64,000 nt of DNA from contig NC_059402.1 of assembly GCF_905220565.1 (NCBI RefSeq), positions 13,889,501 to 13,953,500 of the forward strand, given 5' to 3'. The position numbers and the translations under genes were made by a program. The notes beneath the pieces were generated by a model, which was not told where the DNA came from, searched no databases, and worked only from the letters and a program-made list of their open reading frames with translations. The stretch comes from Melitaea cinxia. Its lineage: Eukaryota; Arthropoda; Insecta; Lepidoptera; Nymphalidae. Shown piece after piece: positions 11,085 through 23,200 of the stretch. How positions within the stretch are numbered: the stretch's first letter is position 1; each line of letters starts with the position of its first letter.

Positions 11085-11315
11085 CCACCTTGGAACTGTT
11101 AAAGCCGACGGCGGGATAAGCATCCAACTCCTGACTTCCAAATACACAGGCCGAAGACGGGCAGCAGCGTCTTCAGCGTCAAAGCCAGCCCGGTCACCAA
11201 CCCGTCTAGCGTGGTGACTATGGGCAAAACACATGAGTTCGCGCCATAATGTTTTGCGCGAACTTGGGGAGGCCTATGTTCAGCAGTGGACTGCGATAGG
11301 CTGAAGTGATGATCA
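11085..11315 (+). mobile_element. SINE-B copy
   Basis: Plus-strand copy (CCACCTTGGAACTGTTAAAG to CAGCAGTGGACTGCGATAGG), truncated at its 5' end relative to 56135-56476. Confidence 0.8.
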
Positions 11316-11766
11316 AATTATGTAGGAATACGTTGTATTAAATGAATTATTGCCAATATTGATTAAAATTTTAATTTTATTCATTTCAAAATTGTGGACA
11401 CATTTTCGAATAATATATTCCTCTTCCCTTCCGGACACCGTTGCTATCGGTCGTGCTAAGCAAGCTCCGTGTTAAAATTATTTTTAACTAATATTTCATA
11501 AAAATTAATCGTAATATATTCCGAGAAGTACTAGGATAACATAAACACGTAATAGTGGTGAACTGTGAGTGAGCGAGCCCTGTGAAGTAAAATAAGGACA
11601 ACTAGCTTGGCTATTGTTGCTCCTGCGCAACTACCGCTGCCCTACCAAGTGAGTGAAGTGTCCAAGCTCCGCCCCTTTTGTTGTTGTAGTGGGTGCTAGC
11701 TCCACCTCTTATTCACTTAAACTGCCGTCGGCTTGAAACTCATTTAGGCCTAAAGCATATTTTAAG

Positions 11767-12708
11767 ATGTCCTTACAACACACTCCGCCAAGAAATATTC
11801 CCTCCAAATCTACTCGTCAACGAGACTCGTTGGTTAGCTATGGATCGGACCCTCAGCTTCAATTTACAAATGAATTAACAGAACAAAACACGCCGCCTAA
11901 TTGTTTATCTCTCCGTAGTAAAAGGCCTAGGGAAACTGAAACATCGCCATCAGATTTTTCTCGATTTAAGGATGAAATTAAAGACCTAGTTACATCATTG
12001 ATTGGTGAGCAAAGGATAGATATTAGGTAAATTTCTAGCAGTTTGAAGAATTTAGCTCAGATTAACACAGGCATTGAATCAGCTGTCTCCTTACTTACTC
12101 AACAAAATGAAGAATTTCGCAAAAAGATCGAACAACTTGAGCTACAATCGAAAAAGGACAGAGAGTATATTTCCATACTGGAAGACAAAATTGAAGACCT
12201 TCAGAGATTGAGTCGTAAGTCGAGTATAGAAATAAAAAAATGTGCCACGGAAACAACAAGAAAATCGGAATGACTTAATGAATATTGTTATGAGCTTATC
12301 TAAAACTGTTAATCTCGAATTATGCCCGAGGGACATTAAAGATGTATTTAGATTGAAAGCAAAGAAGGATTCGGAGAAAAACTCCCCGATTATAGTTGAA
12401 TTACCAAGTACTATAATAAAGACAGAATTAATAAATAAAATTAAAGAGTTTAATTATAAAAATAAGTCAAAATTACAAGCAAAGCATTTAGGGCTTACTA
12501 TCAACGAAGACACTCCAGTATTTGTATCTGACAACTGACTGCTAAGGGCTCCCGACTACATTTTCTGTCACGCGATTTGGTCAAAACAAAGAAGTTTAAA
12601 TACTGTTGGACATTGTACGGTAAAGTTTTTGTGAGGAAAGACGACACTTCAAAAATTATTCATATTCAAAGTGAAGCACAAATACATCACCTTTTGCTGG
12701 AAAAGTGA
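11767..12708 (+). pseudogene. LINE ORF1 (coiled coil plus FP-like nucleic-acid-binding region), broken
   Basis: Starts at ATG 11767. The N-terminal part is polar and Ser/Pro-rich; a heptad-like Glu/Lys-rich stretch (12043-12240) predicts a coiled coil; the C-terminal part resembles the baculovirus FP-like domain found in ORF1 of many insect CR1/Daphne-type LINEs. Three lesions are visible: a TAA at 12028-12030, a one-base gain in the A run at about 12233-12240, and a one-base loss near 12536. The frame ends at TGA 12706-12708. Such proteins normally coat the LINE RNA and chaperone nucleic acid. The family assignment is a judgement from overall form. Confidence 0.7.
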
Positions 12709-12789
12709 CTATCAAATCCATTTAGTATTTATGTCATATCACTATTTTGTATTTTAATATTGTTAATTTTTTGTAAACTTATACTTGGA

Positions 12790-13263
12790 ATGGTTAAATT
12801 ACTTTTATATTATTATCTTACTAACCCTAGTGTAAGTAAGCTCAACTCTTACTCATTTACAGACAAACATAAACACAAACTTGACTCAACAAATATATTA
12901 TTTATTTACTTTACCCATTTAAATATTTTCTACACAGCTAAATTACATATACAAAAACATACTCTAATACTCACAATACATAGTTTAAATAAATTACTTA
13001 GATGCATATTTAAAGTTGCATTAAGCTCAATTATAATATATTTCAATTCTTTTATACACGTATATATATGTTTGCATGGTCGACACGTAAACATTTTTAC
13101 ATATTATATTACTTTCGTAAATATGCAAAATTACATCATTATAGGTATTATTAAATTATGTGTCAAGTACCATACGTGCATGAATGAAATTTTTCGTATG
13201 TACTTATTGATATTTACCCACCATATGTTGATTAAAAGTGTTTTAACATGTTGGACGGCTTAA
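12790..13263 (+). CDS. Hydrophobic open frame in the LINE spacer
   Basis: 157 codons from ATG 12790, open upstream to about 12760, overlapping the start of ORF2 by 16 bases in another frame. The product would be strongly hydrophobic, rich in Ile, Leu, Tyr and His, without a recognised domain. In sequence this AT-rich a frame of this length is unlikely by chance, but base composition could be responsible. Its status as a gene is open. Confidence 0.25.
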   Translation: MVKLLLYYYLTNPSVSKLNSYSFTDKHKHKLDSTNILFIYFTHLNIFYTAKLHIQKHTLILTIHSLNKLLRCIFKVALSSIIIYFNSFIHVYICLHGRHVNIFTYYITFVNMQNYIIIGIIKLCVKYHTCMNEIFRMYLLIFTHHMLIKSVLTCWTA

Positions 13264-16220
13264 ACTTGATTCAAGAATTAGACGATAAACAGCCTACTTT
13301 TTCAGTAAAATGTAGTATAGAATCTTTTGAAAAGTATATTGGCTGTTCATATATTAACTCATTAAAGATCCTCACTCAAAATATAAGAAGTATATACAAG
13401 AATCTTGACGATTTACAAATAACGTTATCGCAGTTACCTTATGAAGTAGATGTTTTAATACTCACAGAATGTTGGTTAAACTTAGAATAACCAGTACCAC
13501 AACTTACCAACTATACTTCTGCTTACACAACTAAATTGCTGAATCAAAGTGATGGGGTAGTCGTCTACATAAAAAAGAATCTACATTCTAAAATTGAAGA
13601 GCTTAACCTATCTGATGCTACAGGTCTTCAAATAAGTATCTCGAAATATGTGATATTAGGTATTTATCGTTCTCCGTCACATACTTGTGCGGAGAACTTC
13701 ATATATTCATTGCATAATCACCTTGATTCTATTTCTAACTCTAAAAACGTTATGATATTAGGAGATATAAACATAAATTTAATTGCCACATCCACCGAAA
13801 AGTCTCAGGAACGTTATAATAGATTAAAATATTTGGATATATTGTCTTCACATGGTTTCTTACCTGGTCATACTCTCCCTACACGTGAAAATAGTTGCCT
13901 TGATCATGTCTTGGTGAAGCACGATTGTACCCCTAGTTCAATTTTTGTAGCCGTTTTAAATACTACAGTAACGGATCATGATATGGTTATTCTTAATATC
14001 AATAAAGTAAAAATTAAATATACACATAAAAAGTACAAAAAGGTAGTGGATTATGATAAGGTATATCAAAAACTTATAACCGCAGATGTGTCTAATCTTA
14101 ACTCATATAATAATCCTAATTTATTTGCGATGCGACTTATTGAAATGGTTAGGTCAGCTATAGCTGAAAATTCACAAACTGTACCCATTTCGAATAAATC
14201 TAGAATACTTAAGCCATGGATAACGCAGGGGGCTGTACGTTGCATTAAGCTTAGAAACTGTATGCATAATAAGCTGAGATCCAATCCGTATAATGTAATC
14301 TTAAAAATTACTTATATTCGTTATCGTAACTTTTGTACTAACCTAATCAGAAAACTCAAACGAAATTATAATAAAAGTAAAATTGAAGAAAATATTAAAA
14401 ACCCAAAAAAGTTATGGTCTACCGTGAATGACATTGTTCAATACAAAGCTAATAAAGCTTCGAATCTAGAATTGTTAAACATAACTGCATTACCCCAAAC
14501 TTCAGTCAATTACATTAATACCTACTTCATTAATATTGGTAAAAACTTAGCTGAGTCTATAAATAAACGGGTTGGGAACTCATTAAATAATATTACCATT
14601 GCTGGTGCACAATCAGCTAGTTTATCCTCTTTCGTCTTGCTTGATACCGATCCGGGTGAGGTTTTCCGCATTCTTATGGGTCTGGATTCGAATAGTGCAC
14701 CTGGGTGGGACGGTATCACAACAAAATTTATAAAGAACGCTAGAGACTTTTTTGTCCCACACACAACAACTTTGACTAATCTCTGCTTCCGTGCTGGTAT
14801 TTTTCCTACAATACTTAAACGATCGATAGTGACTCCCGTGTACAAGGGTGGGGACAGATCTGACGTAAACAACTATAGGCCAATTTCTGTACTAAATGTC
14901 ATTTCAAAAATAGTAGAAAAAATACTAAATGTAAGACTTCTAAATTATTTAAATAAATTTAATGTGTTATCCGACGCCCAGTTTGGCTTCAGGAGACACC
15001 TATCAACCGAAGATGCTATTATAACCCTTACAACGATGATCGTCAAGGAAGTAGATAAAGGCAATAAGTGTCTTTCCGTGTTTTTAGACCTAAGAAAAGC
15101 ATTTGACACCGTATCTGTCCCAATCCTTGTACAGAGGCTAGAGAATATAGGAATACGTGGTGTCGCTTTGTCTCTTTTTAGAAGTTATTTATCTGATAGA
15201 ACTCAAATGGTAAAAATTGATAATTTCATAAGTGATGAAGAAACCGTTCTATATGGGGTACCGCAGGGAAGTGTTCTTGGTCCGACGCTCTTCCTGGTGT
15301 ATATAAATGACCTCTGTAACTTACGGGACGTCGGGGGAATGATCATCTCCTATGCCGATGATACCGCTATCGTCTTTACGGGCAAGTCGTGGAAGGATGT
15401 TGGAATTAGTAGTGACAGAGGTTTAACCAAAGTATTTAAATGGCTAGATGATAATCTTATGACATTAAATATAACAAAAACAAAATATATTTGCTTTGCT
15501 CCTAATAATGCTTCTCAACCAGGAGCGGACTTCCGCGTTAGAATTCACAGTTGTTCAAATGTCGATACAATGCCAATAGATTGCAACTGCCTGGATATTG
15601 AGAAAGTGATGTCTATGAAATATTTAGGTATAATAGTGGATCAGAGATTAAGTTGGCAGCCCCACATTGAAGCAACTGTGAGCAGGATTAGGAAGCTTGT
15701 TTGGATGATTAGAGCATTGAGGGATGTAATGGCGGTTGAACTATTAAATAAGATTTACATTGCCATGGCCCAATCAGTTTTAGGCTATTGTATCACGGTC
15801 TGGGGAGGCGCCAATAAGTCCAGCTTCCTAAATATTGAACGAGCCCAAAGATCAATTGTTAAGGTGATGTACTGTAAACCACTTAGATTTCCTACTGATA
15901 CTCTGTTCAAGATTAGTGGCTTGTTGTCAGTAAGAAAGCTTTACATACTAAACATTACACTAAAATGTCACAAAAATTTGCCTTATGACCATCGCAAGGT
16001 ATTAAAACGTAGGAAAGACTTAGTTGCACCATCATATTCTTGTCGAACGGTCTTTGCCAAACGTCAGTACGATAGCCAATCCGCTTACGTATACAATTCT
16101 ATTAATTATAAACTAAAAATTTATCCAATGACATTACGAAAGTGTAAACAAGCTATAACGGAGTGGTTAAGGGATCTAACATATGAGGATGTTGAAAAAT
16201 TGTTAGTTAGAATAGCATAA
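13248..16220 (+). pseudogene. LINE ORF2: endonuclease and reverse transcriptase, one premature stop
   Basis: A single frame of about 991 codons from ATG 13248, broken only by TAA at 13488-13490. The first part has APE-type endonuclease motifs: LKILTQNIRS near the start, then GDIN, SCLDHVLV and TDHDMV. The reverse transcriptase has the FLDLRKAFD motif A, the GVPQGSVLGP motif B at about 15256-15285 and the catalytic YADD at 15351-15362. The endonuclease nicks the target and the RT copies the LINE RNA onto the nick. A 116-codon frame on the opposite strand is a shadow. Confidence 0.9.
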
Positions 16221-16266
16221 AAAAGTAAAGTAAATAACTAGATGAGTATATGTATTTGCATGTATC

Positions 16267-16274
16267 TACACACA

Positions 16275-16318
<44 letters not shown>

Positions 16319-16445
16319 CACACACACACTCACACGCACACACACACTCACACGCACACACACACACACTCACACGCACACACTCACACGCACACACTCA
16401 CACGCACACACACACACACACAAGCACGCACGCACTCACAAACAC
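16267..16445. repeat. CA/CACTCACACG microsatellite
   Basis: Long run of CA dinucleotides interspersed with TCACACG units, in the 3' untranslated region of the LINE. Two open frames across it are composed only of His and Thr and are not genes. Confidence 0.95.
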
Positions 16446-16825
16446 ATTCTTGATCACATTCACTCACTTATAAAGCGCACTTTAATTTCTAACAAAATTC
16501 TGTTTTTTATAAAATCGTGTCATATTGTTACCATTTGTATGAAATCTTAGTTAAAGACTTGGGAAGTTGCGAGTCATTCCCACAACAAGTATCTACGATA
16601 ACTTATTGGGAAGACTCAGTGTAACTTATATTGTAAACAGATTTCATGAATAAAGATATTATTATTATTATTATTATTATTTGTAATTAACGAATTTGTT
16701 ACAAAATCGACTAATAATTAAAAAAAAAAACGAATTAATTCAATAATATCGTAATTCCATAAATAATATCCATATTTAGATGTTTATCTCTTTCTAAGAT
16801 AAATATCTTACAACATTTTATACAA

Positions 16826-17132
16826 CTAGCTGTGGCCGCGACTTCGTCCGCGTGGAATTTAACAAAATAGTTAATATTCGGTTCGCAGTTATAAAAAAAA
16901 AAGTAAAATAAAAGTAGCCTAAGTTACTCTATATTACATCAGCTATCTGCCAGTGAAAGTCCCGACCAAATCGGTCCAGCCGTCTCAGAGATTAGCCGGA
17001 ACAAACAGACAGACAAAAATTGTAAAAAAGTTATTTTGTAATATCTACCGTGTGTACACCCATATGCATTTAGAAAAAAGTGCTTATTTTAAAATTACAA
17101 ACAGACAGTCCAATTTTATTTATTTGTATAGA
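16826..17132 (-). mobile_element. Non-autonomous Helitron, complete (307 bp)
   Basis: On the minus strand it starts TCTATACAAATAAATAAAAT after an A and ends GGCCACAGCTAG before a T, the expected Helitron ends inserted between A and T. It lies about 140 bp upstream of the TTC36 start codon and contains no coding capacity. Confidence 0.85.
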
Positions 17133-17271
17133 TAAGTTGACCAAAGTTGCTGCATTACCATACTTGTTTATAAACGCCAATCTTGAAAACCAGCATTTGT
17201 ACTTTATAATAGTGACACCGCACCATAGTGAGGGTCGTGTGAACTTTGTATTAGTTTTATTTTATAATAAA

Positions 17272-18732
17272 ATGTCTGGTTTGGAGAATTTAAGTGAACG
17301 GGATCGAGCAGTTTTAAGGAGTATATTTGATCCAACGGCGACTATTGGTGATGTTGCTGACGATGGAGATAGTTTTGAGGAAGATCAAGGTGAATCAAAT
17401 GTGTTGCCATTAAAAGTATTGCGTTTCAAAATAGATTATTCTAATGAAGTCTTGAGTTTTAGCTAAAAAACATTAACATTAAAAATTCTTTAAAATACAC
17501 AGCTTAAATGTATAAATGGTTGTATTCTAAACAATTTTATGATAAAAAATTGACTACTGGTGTAGTTTTTATTACGCTACTTTAAAAAAAGTATTAGGTA
17601 CATCTACGCTAGCTCCACCAGGTTAGTTGGAAACTCACGTGTAGTTTTGGTAATATTTTTTTTAATAAGTATGTATAACAACATTAGCCGTGTTCCCACT
17701 CGCCACCGGGGTAATGGAGCGCTCACAGTGCCCGTGGGCGTTCTATAGACGAAGGCACAAGCGGGTCAACGGTTGCGGCGTCACGGTGGCATGTGAAAGC
17801 AATCCCGTGGCGCCGAGCTATGATGATGAGGGCACCGCTTAGTTTTAAGAGGCATTCTGAGTCGTTCGCTTCGGACCGGGAGCCGCACATTCGCGCTTTT
17901 TTTTTAATTTTAGATGCGTTATATAAAATTTCCCGCGACAATGATAAATATATTTATAGCGAGAATAATTTAATTATTTATTTAAGTCACTACCATTAAA
18001 ATAAATAAATAAACACCTCACACTCAACGGCCCCTAGTAGGATTTTCGTCTGTGTAAAACTTGATTAATTGAGATTTGTATCTATATCACTACCTGTTTC
18101 CGTAAATATCATTCGAAATAACGACGTGCAGTTATTTGTCCTTTCCTCACCTATAAACCCATCATGCAATTAACATCCGTATATATTATAATAAAAACGA
18201 GACCAAAAACATACATTAGATAAAACAAAAAGAGGTTAAAGAATTTGTTAAGATTGTTCTAGCTTAAACAAAGTCATTGACCAATGAATTGTATTTTGTT
18301 GTAGATACTACAGACACCGACAAAAAGTCTAAAGAGTTATGTCTACAAGGGGTACAGTTAGCGGAAGCGAACCAGTTAGATGAGGCGTTGGAATACCTCA
18401 ATAGAGCCATTGAGGTAGCACCCGAGCGTGCTCCGGGGTACAATGATAGAGCTCAGCTCTTCAGGCTTATGAAGAGAGACGATGGTATCTATGGCTTGAT
18501 ATATAAAATTTATAAACAAATGCATTATACTAAAAGTCCATATCGGCTGAAGAATCACCCCCTACTTTGGTTTCGTCAATAAATAAAGATTAATTCAAAA
18601 TTTAAATTAATGATGATGTTTATTACTTTATTCTATTATTTCTTTGCTTTTTTAAACTATTCTTGACACCCAATAAAAAGATTGACTGCTTTTTAACCAA
18701 GTTAAAAAAAGGAGGAGGTTATCAATTCACCG

Positions 18733-18789
<57 letters not shown>

Positions 18790-20297
18790 TGGAGATAATT
18801 ACGTTGTTTATTAACCGATTTTGATAATTCTTTTTTTGTTGGAAAGGAGATATCCCAAGAGTGGTACCATGATAAGGAAACTAGGATCTGATGATCGAAC
18901 CCCAGAGAAATCGAGGGAAACACTCGAAAATCGTAGTGACGACTAGTGCGTTTGTTAATTTTTTTCGTCTACTTAGGTTGTATTACTTGTTGATGTAACT
19001 GAAGTAGGTTTTTTTCGTTTGTGAGCAAACACAATTATTAATAGCTATAGTTACCTAAATAAAACTAGACATAACAGACTAAGTATAAATTATAATTATA
19101 ATGTGTGTTTTAATACGAATATTATATATAATTTAGACGCAATGAAAGATTTGGACTACGTGTTAAAATTGACTGATGGTAAGAAGACTCGCGCGCGTGC
19201 TCTAGCGCTGTGTCAACGAGGAGTACTTCTGCGCAAGCGCGGTGACGACGACAACGCTCGCGCTGCTTTTGCTGAAGCTGCTAAACTTGGTAGTGGATTT
19301 GCTAAGAAGCAGGTAATTATATTAATCGCAATTGTGTGATTACTTCGATTAATGGTTGATCATAGAACTTCTTAAAGATTGTACATTACTGCTTGGCAGC
19401 CATTTGCTGAAACACGTTTTAGTGAAAACGATATTGATTACATTTTGTGATATATTCGACCAATGATTGGTCATTCGCATCATAATGAATGTTTTGCGTT
19501 GCTGAGTTATCGGTATTATGGTTAGCCATTTGTTAAAATACATTTCTTTTAAATTTCGTCATAAATTGGAATAACACATCGTTCACTTTAACTAGGTACA
19601 ATTATGAAATTAAGTTCTAATGTTCAGAAACCTGAAAAGAAGAAAATTGGGACCAATTAGTTAATTATTTATACTAATATTATAAAACTGAAGAATTTGT
19701 TTGTTTGTTTGATTGCGCCAAATCTCAGGAAATACTGGTTCGAATTGAAAAAATATTTTCGTGTTAGATAGCCGAGGAAGGTTATAAATAATTTTTCTCC
19801 TCAAATTTAAATCCGCGAGACACATCTAGTTAATTTATAAGTTTTATCTAATATATAAAATTCTCGTGTCGCGGTGTTTGTAGTTAAACTCCTCCGAAAC
19901 CCGACCTCATAAACCGATAATAACCGATGCTCATAAAATTTTGTGTGCATATTGGGTAGGTCTGAGAATCGAACAACATCTATTTTTCACCCCCCTAAAT
20001 GTTAAGGGTTGTCCACCCCTAGTTTTTTTTAATTTTTAGATAAATTATTTATTTTTTATTTTATTATGATTTGGTGTAGAAAAATACATACAATCCTAAA
20101 TTTTCACCCTTCTACCACCAACCCCTATTTTTAAATAGCGTTTAGCGGCAAGACAACGTTTGCCGAGTCAGCTAGTATCACTCTAATAATCACACAATAA
20201 ATTGGTTTTTCAGGTTGTAGAGTTAAACCCGTACGCAGCTCTCTGCAATCAAATGTTGAGTCAAGTGATGAGAGGAGACAAAGAGATTAGATTATAA
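17272..20297 (+). CDS. TTC36: Tetratricopeptide repeat protein 36 (four exons, complete)
   Basis: Exons 17272-17389, 18305-18484, 19137-19312 and 20214-20297, all with GT-AG borders, join in frame to 185 residues, close to the vertebrate length of about 189. The N-terminus has the family motif RAVLRSIFDPTATIGD. Three TPR units follow at about residues 48-81, 82-115 and 124-157 (KELCLQGVQLAEANQLDEAL, then YNDRAQLFRLMKRDDDAM, then RGVLLRKRGDDDNARAAF). The C-terminus has the conserved LNPYAALCNQML. TPR helices usually bind partner proteins; vertebrate TTC36 (HBP21) has been described as an Hsp70-binding protein. Introns hold a GC-rich repeat, an AT microsatellite, an inverted-repeat element and two Helitrons. 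Confidence 0.92.
17690..17900. repeat. GC-rich insert in TTC36 intron 1
   Basis: Sharp GC-rich block (GGTAATGGAGCGCTCACAGT, GGCGCCGAGCTATGATGATG) in AT-rich intron DNA. It looks like the 3' part of a retroelement, but no family was identified; frames across it on both strands lack any domain. Confidence 0.4.
18690..19050 (+). mobile_element. AACCGACTTC-type inverted-repeat element in TTC36 intron 2
   Basis: Left end AACCAAGTTAAAAAAAGGAG, right end containing TTGTATTACTTGTTGATGTA and GAAGTAGGTTTTTTTCG. Better preserved copies (50908, 53888) show AACCGACTTC at the left and GAAGTCGGTT at the right as inverted ends. An (AT)n microsatellite of about 48 bp occupies 18739-18786. Confidence 0.65.
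19668..19829 (+). mobile_element. Short non-autonomous Helitron in TTC36 intron 3
   Basis: Starts near TATACTAATATTATAAAACT, like the better preserved copy at 41639, and ends ACACATCTAG followed by T. The 5' TC is decayed. Confidence 0.65.
19847..20175 (+). mobile_element. Non-autonomous Helitron in TTC36 intron 3
   Basis: A|TCTAATATATAAAATTCTCGT at the 5' end; GACAACGTTTGCCGAGTCAG and CTAG|T at the 3' end. 329 bp, ending 38 bp before exon 4 of TTC36. Confidence 0.85.
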
Positions 20298-23200
20298 GTT
20301 TTTTTTAATACTTTTAAAACCTTTGTCTATTAAATAGTTAATATAGTTTTATAATATTAAATATTAAAAATTAGTGACTGCAATTAAGAGGAGTGAAAAT
20401 ATTTTTTGTTTATTACCAGCCTATTAAATCCCGTATGGATTTAAAAAACAAAATGTGTGTTTCAGCTCCGGCGCATGACTGGAGTTTACTCCTTCGGATC
20501 AACTGTCCAAATAGGCACAAAAAAGCCTTACTAGTCTTAGAAAAAGATTAATACCATATCAAATGATAAATAAACGAATCAAATATCGCCATCTATTGGC
20601 GTTATTAGAAAACTTCGTAATGTCATTTTTAGGAATCCTTTTGGATTCCGATAGATGGCATTACAAAAAAACGTAATGAGGAAATTCGTTATATGAAAAT
20701 AGATTATTAAGAAGTAAACTCCAAAAATTACAAAAATAATTTGTATTCTGTTTTAAGTTAGGGTTTTAAAAGAAAGAAATTAAACACTGGAATCTAATGG
20801 ATTAGAAATTTATATTATTGAGTACAATCCACGATCACATTTGAGAAAACCACACATTCCAAGATCCAAAGGATCAGAGTTGGACAACTCCATACATAGT
20901 ACGACACCACGAATTCATCGAAAATGACAATTTTACATTCGAAAATGGCAAATGTAACTACGAATCGAAGTTCTGTAACTACACTATTAATATTAATAAT
21001 AGTAGGTATATGCAATAAAATCTCGAAAGATTTTGTGCGGAAAAATTTATTGCTTTCGAATTATTTAGAAATTTCCGCACATAATCCCTTACAAATTAGT
21101 TAAAATTCAAAACTTGATAATATTTATAGTAAAAACTAGTGAGAGGCGACAACGGTACACTATAACGCAAATAGAAAAGTGCACTTTTAAAATTTAAACT
21201 TTTATATTATATAGTAAAAAAGTTTCGCGAGCGATAATTAGCTCAATATTAGAACTTTACTGTTACATATGTATTGTCATGAAATATATAAAACCTCTTT
21301 GGCACATGTTGCGAACAACTAGCTACGATCTGTTTATTAATATCTTATCTGTTTCAATAATGACAGTGACGTTGAAATTGGCGCGAAACTCTTTTACTCG
21401 GAAAGTGAAGGATGATCATATCACAGAGATAGTTATAATATTGTGAGTAGGTACATTCAGTTCAACAAGCTTTATTGATAAATATATCAAAACAAGAATA
21501 TATGTATTGTTTTTTATTTCATACTTTTTGAAGAAAAAAAATGCTAGATGCACATACTGCCACAAAATATGAACCTGATTAGAACATTTTTACTTTAATA
21601 TCACCAAGGTCTTCAACCTTGTGATGCTCATTAAAAATGAACAATTGAAAATTAAGTCTATAATTTGCCTTTACTAATCTTGTTACAAATATTCCTTTTT
21701 AGTTCTAAATTATTAACTGTATCTTAGAAACAATATTGTAATGGAAATCAATCTCTAGCTTAAGAAACATAATTCAAGTGTCAAGTTAGATTGTCCTAAT
21801 TACAGCAATAATTTAGGAATATCACATGAAAAATTATTGAATTTTCTACTCTTTTTTCAGATTAATCTTTTAGATCAGGTTATTGTTTTACACCATTAGT
21901 GCATTATTGAAATATTAGATTTGCAGCAGTACTTATACGTACATAATCTTGCGATAAACTAAAAACGAAATATATAGTTCTGGGTTCACACATGTAAATA
22001 AGTTGGATTTTTCAAGTAACATTTTAATTAATTAGTATATTATACAATAAAAATAGGATTGCACTATCATATTTATATGATTATTTGATATTTGTATTTA
22101 AAATTGTTACAATACTTTGTATTTTTTATGATAACATTATAATTTCTATTACATGTATGTAGATTAATCCACGTGGAACTATTCACTGTCAAAAAAAAAA
22201 AAATTAAGAAAATGTGAAACTTTAAAAATTTTGTAAAAAAAATAATGTGTATTATTTGCAAAAGAAGGAAGCAAGGATAATTAATTAATGTTAATTTAAA
22301 AGTCATATATTTCACAATGTTAATATTTTTATTTAAATAGTAAAATATTTGGGGAAACGCGATATTATTTTGCAAATCCAAGTATCAGTTCTTTTTGTTT
22401 TCATTTTTAATATTTAATTAAAATTGTAACTTTATTATTAAATTTTAGGTAAGTTAGAAACCTGTATTTTGGCATAATTTATATATTAATCGAAAATGCT
22501 ACCAGGTATACAAAAATGGTATGAATTAGACTTGGATTCGCATTCACATGAAAACAAGCTAATAAGTAAATGGAATCGAAAAATTGTAAAAAGGTGCAAT
22601 AATTTATATAAATTTTATGTGTTACATAAAGGTAAACTATTTTACTGGTAATCAGAAGGCTTGCCAATTCCACTTATCAAAAAATTTTATATTTGAAATA
22701 TAAGAATAATCAAGATGTTAATCAAAATTTATAAAGCCATGAAAAGAACAAGGTGGAAAAGGTGACGCTTTAGGCAGCCCAAACATTTTCAAATCACCAG
22801 TAAAATGCCCTTGTACGTAAAATGTAAATTAAAAAATTACATTCCTACATATATTAGGTAAGTTTTATACATGATATATTTTGGCACAGGCGACGTGCGT
22901 AACTGCGAAAACGACACCACTAACATACGTTTAAAACAGAGTATACTAAGACCTGTATTTACTACGGTTTTACTAAATCTTGGAAATTAGGCCTATAATG
23001 CGACAATCGAACAGATTAAATCTACGGTTTTTGTCGGTATGTCAGAGAATTAAGTCTAATTTTATTTATATATCGCATTAACCCAATACTAAAACTACGC
23101 AAATTAATATCGATATTCGAAACTTAGTAAATACAGGAAACATGGATCAAACTGGTCAACATTTACCGTAAATGTCAAATAAAGTTTAATTTTTACTGTG

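Larger units (their letters stand above)
11540..16681 (+). mobile_element. LINE of the CR1/Jockey group, nearly full length
   Basis: A non-LTR retrotransposon with a 5' leader (left edge about 11540, uncertain), ORF1, a spacer, ORF2 with apurinic-type endonuclease and reverse transcriptase, a CA-rich 3' untranslated region and a tail of ATT repeats (about 16654-16681) after AATAAAG. No clear target-site duplication was found. ORF1 carries several breaks and ORF2 one, so the copy is recent but not active as it stands. Confidence 0.85.

Noticed and set aside
14522..14872. 116-codon minus-strand frame
   Set aside because: Shadow of the LINE ORF2 reading frame.
16267..16445. Possible CRISPR-like or satellite array
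   Set aside because: A simple CA/CACTCACACG microsatellite without spacers; the organism is an insect.
16242..16550. His/Thr repeat frames of 67 and 102 codons
   Set aside because: Translations of a CA microsatellite in the LINE 3' untranslated region.
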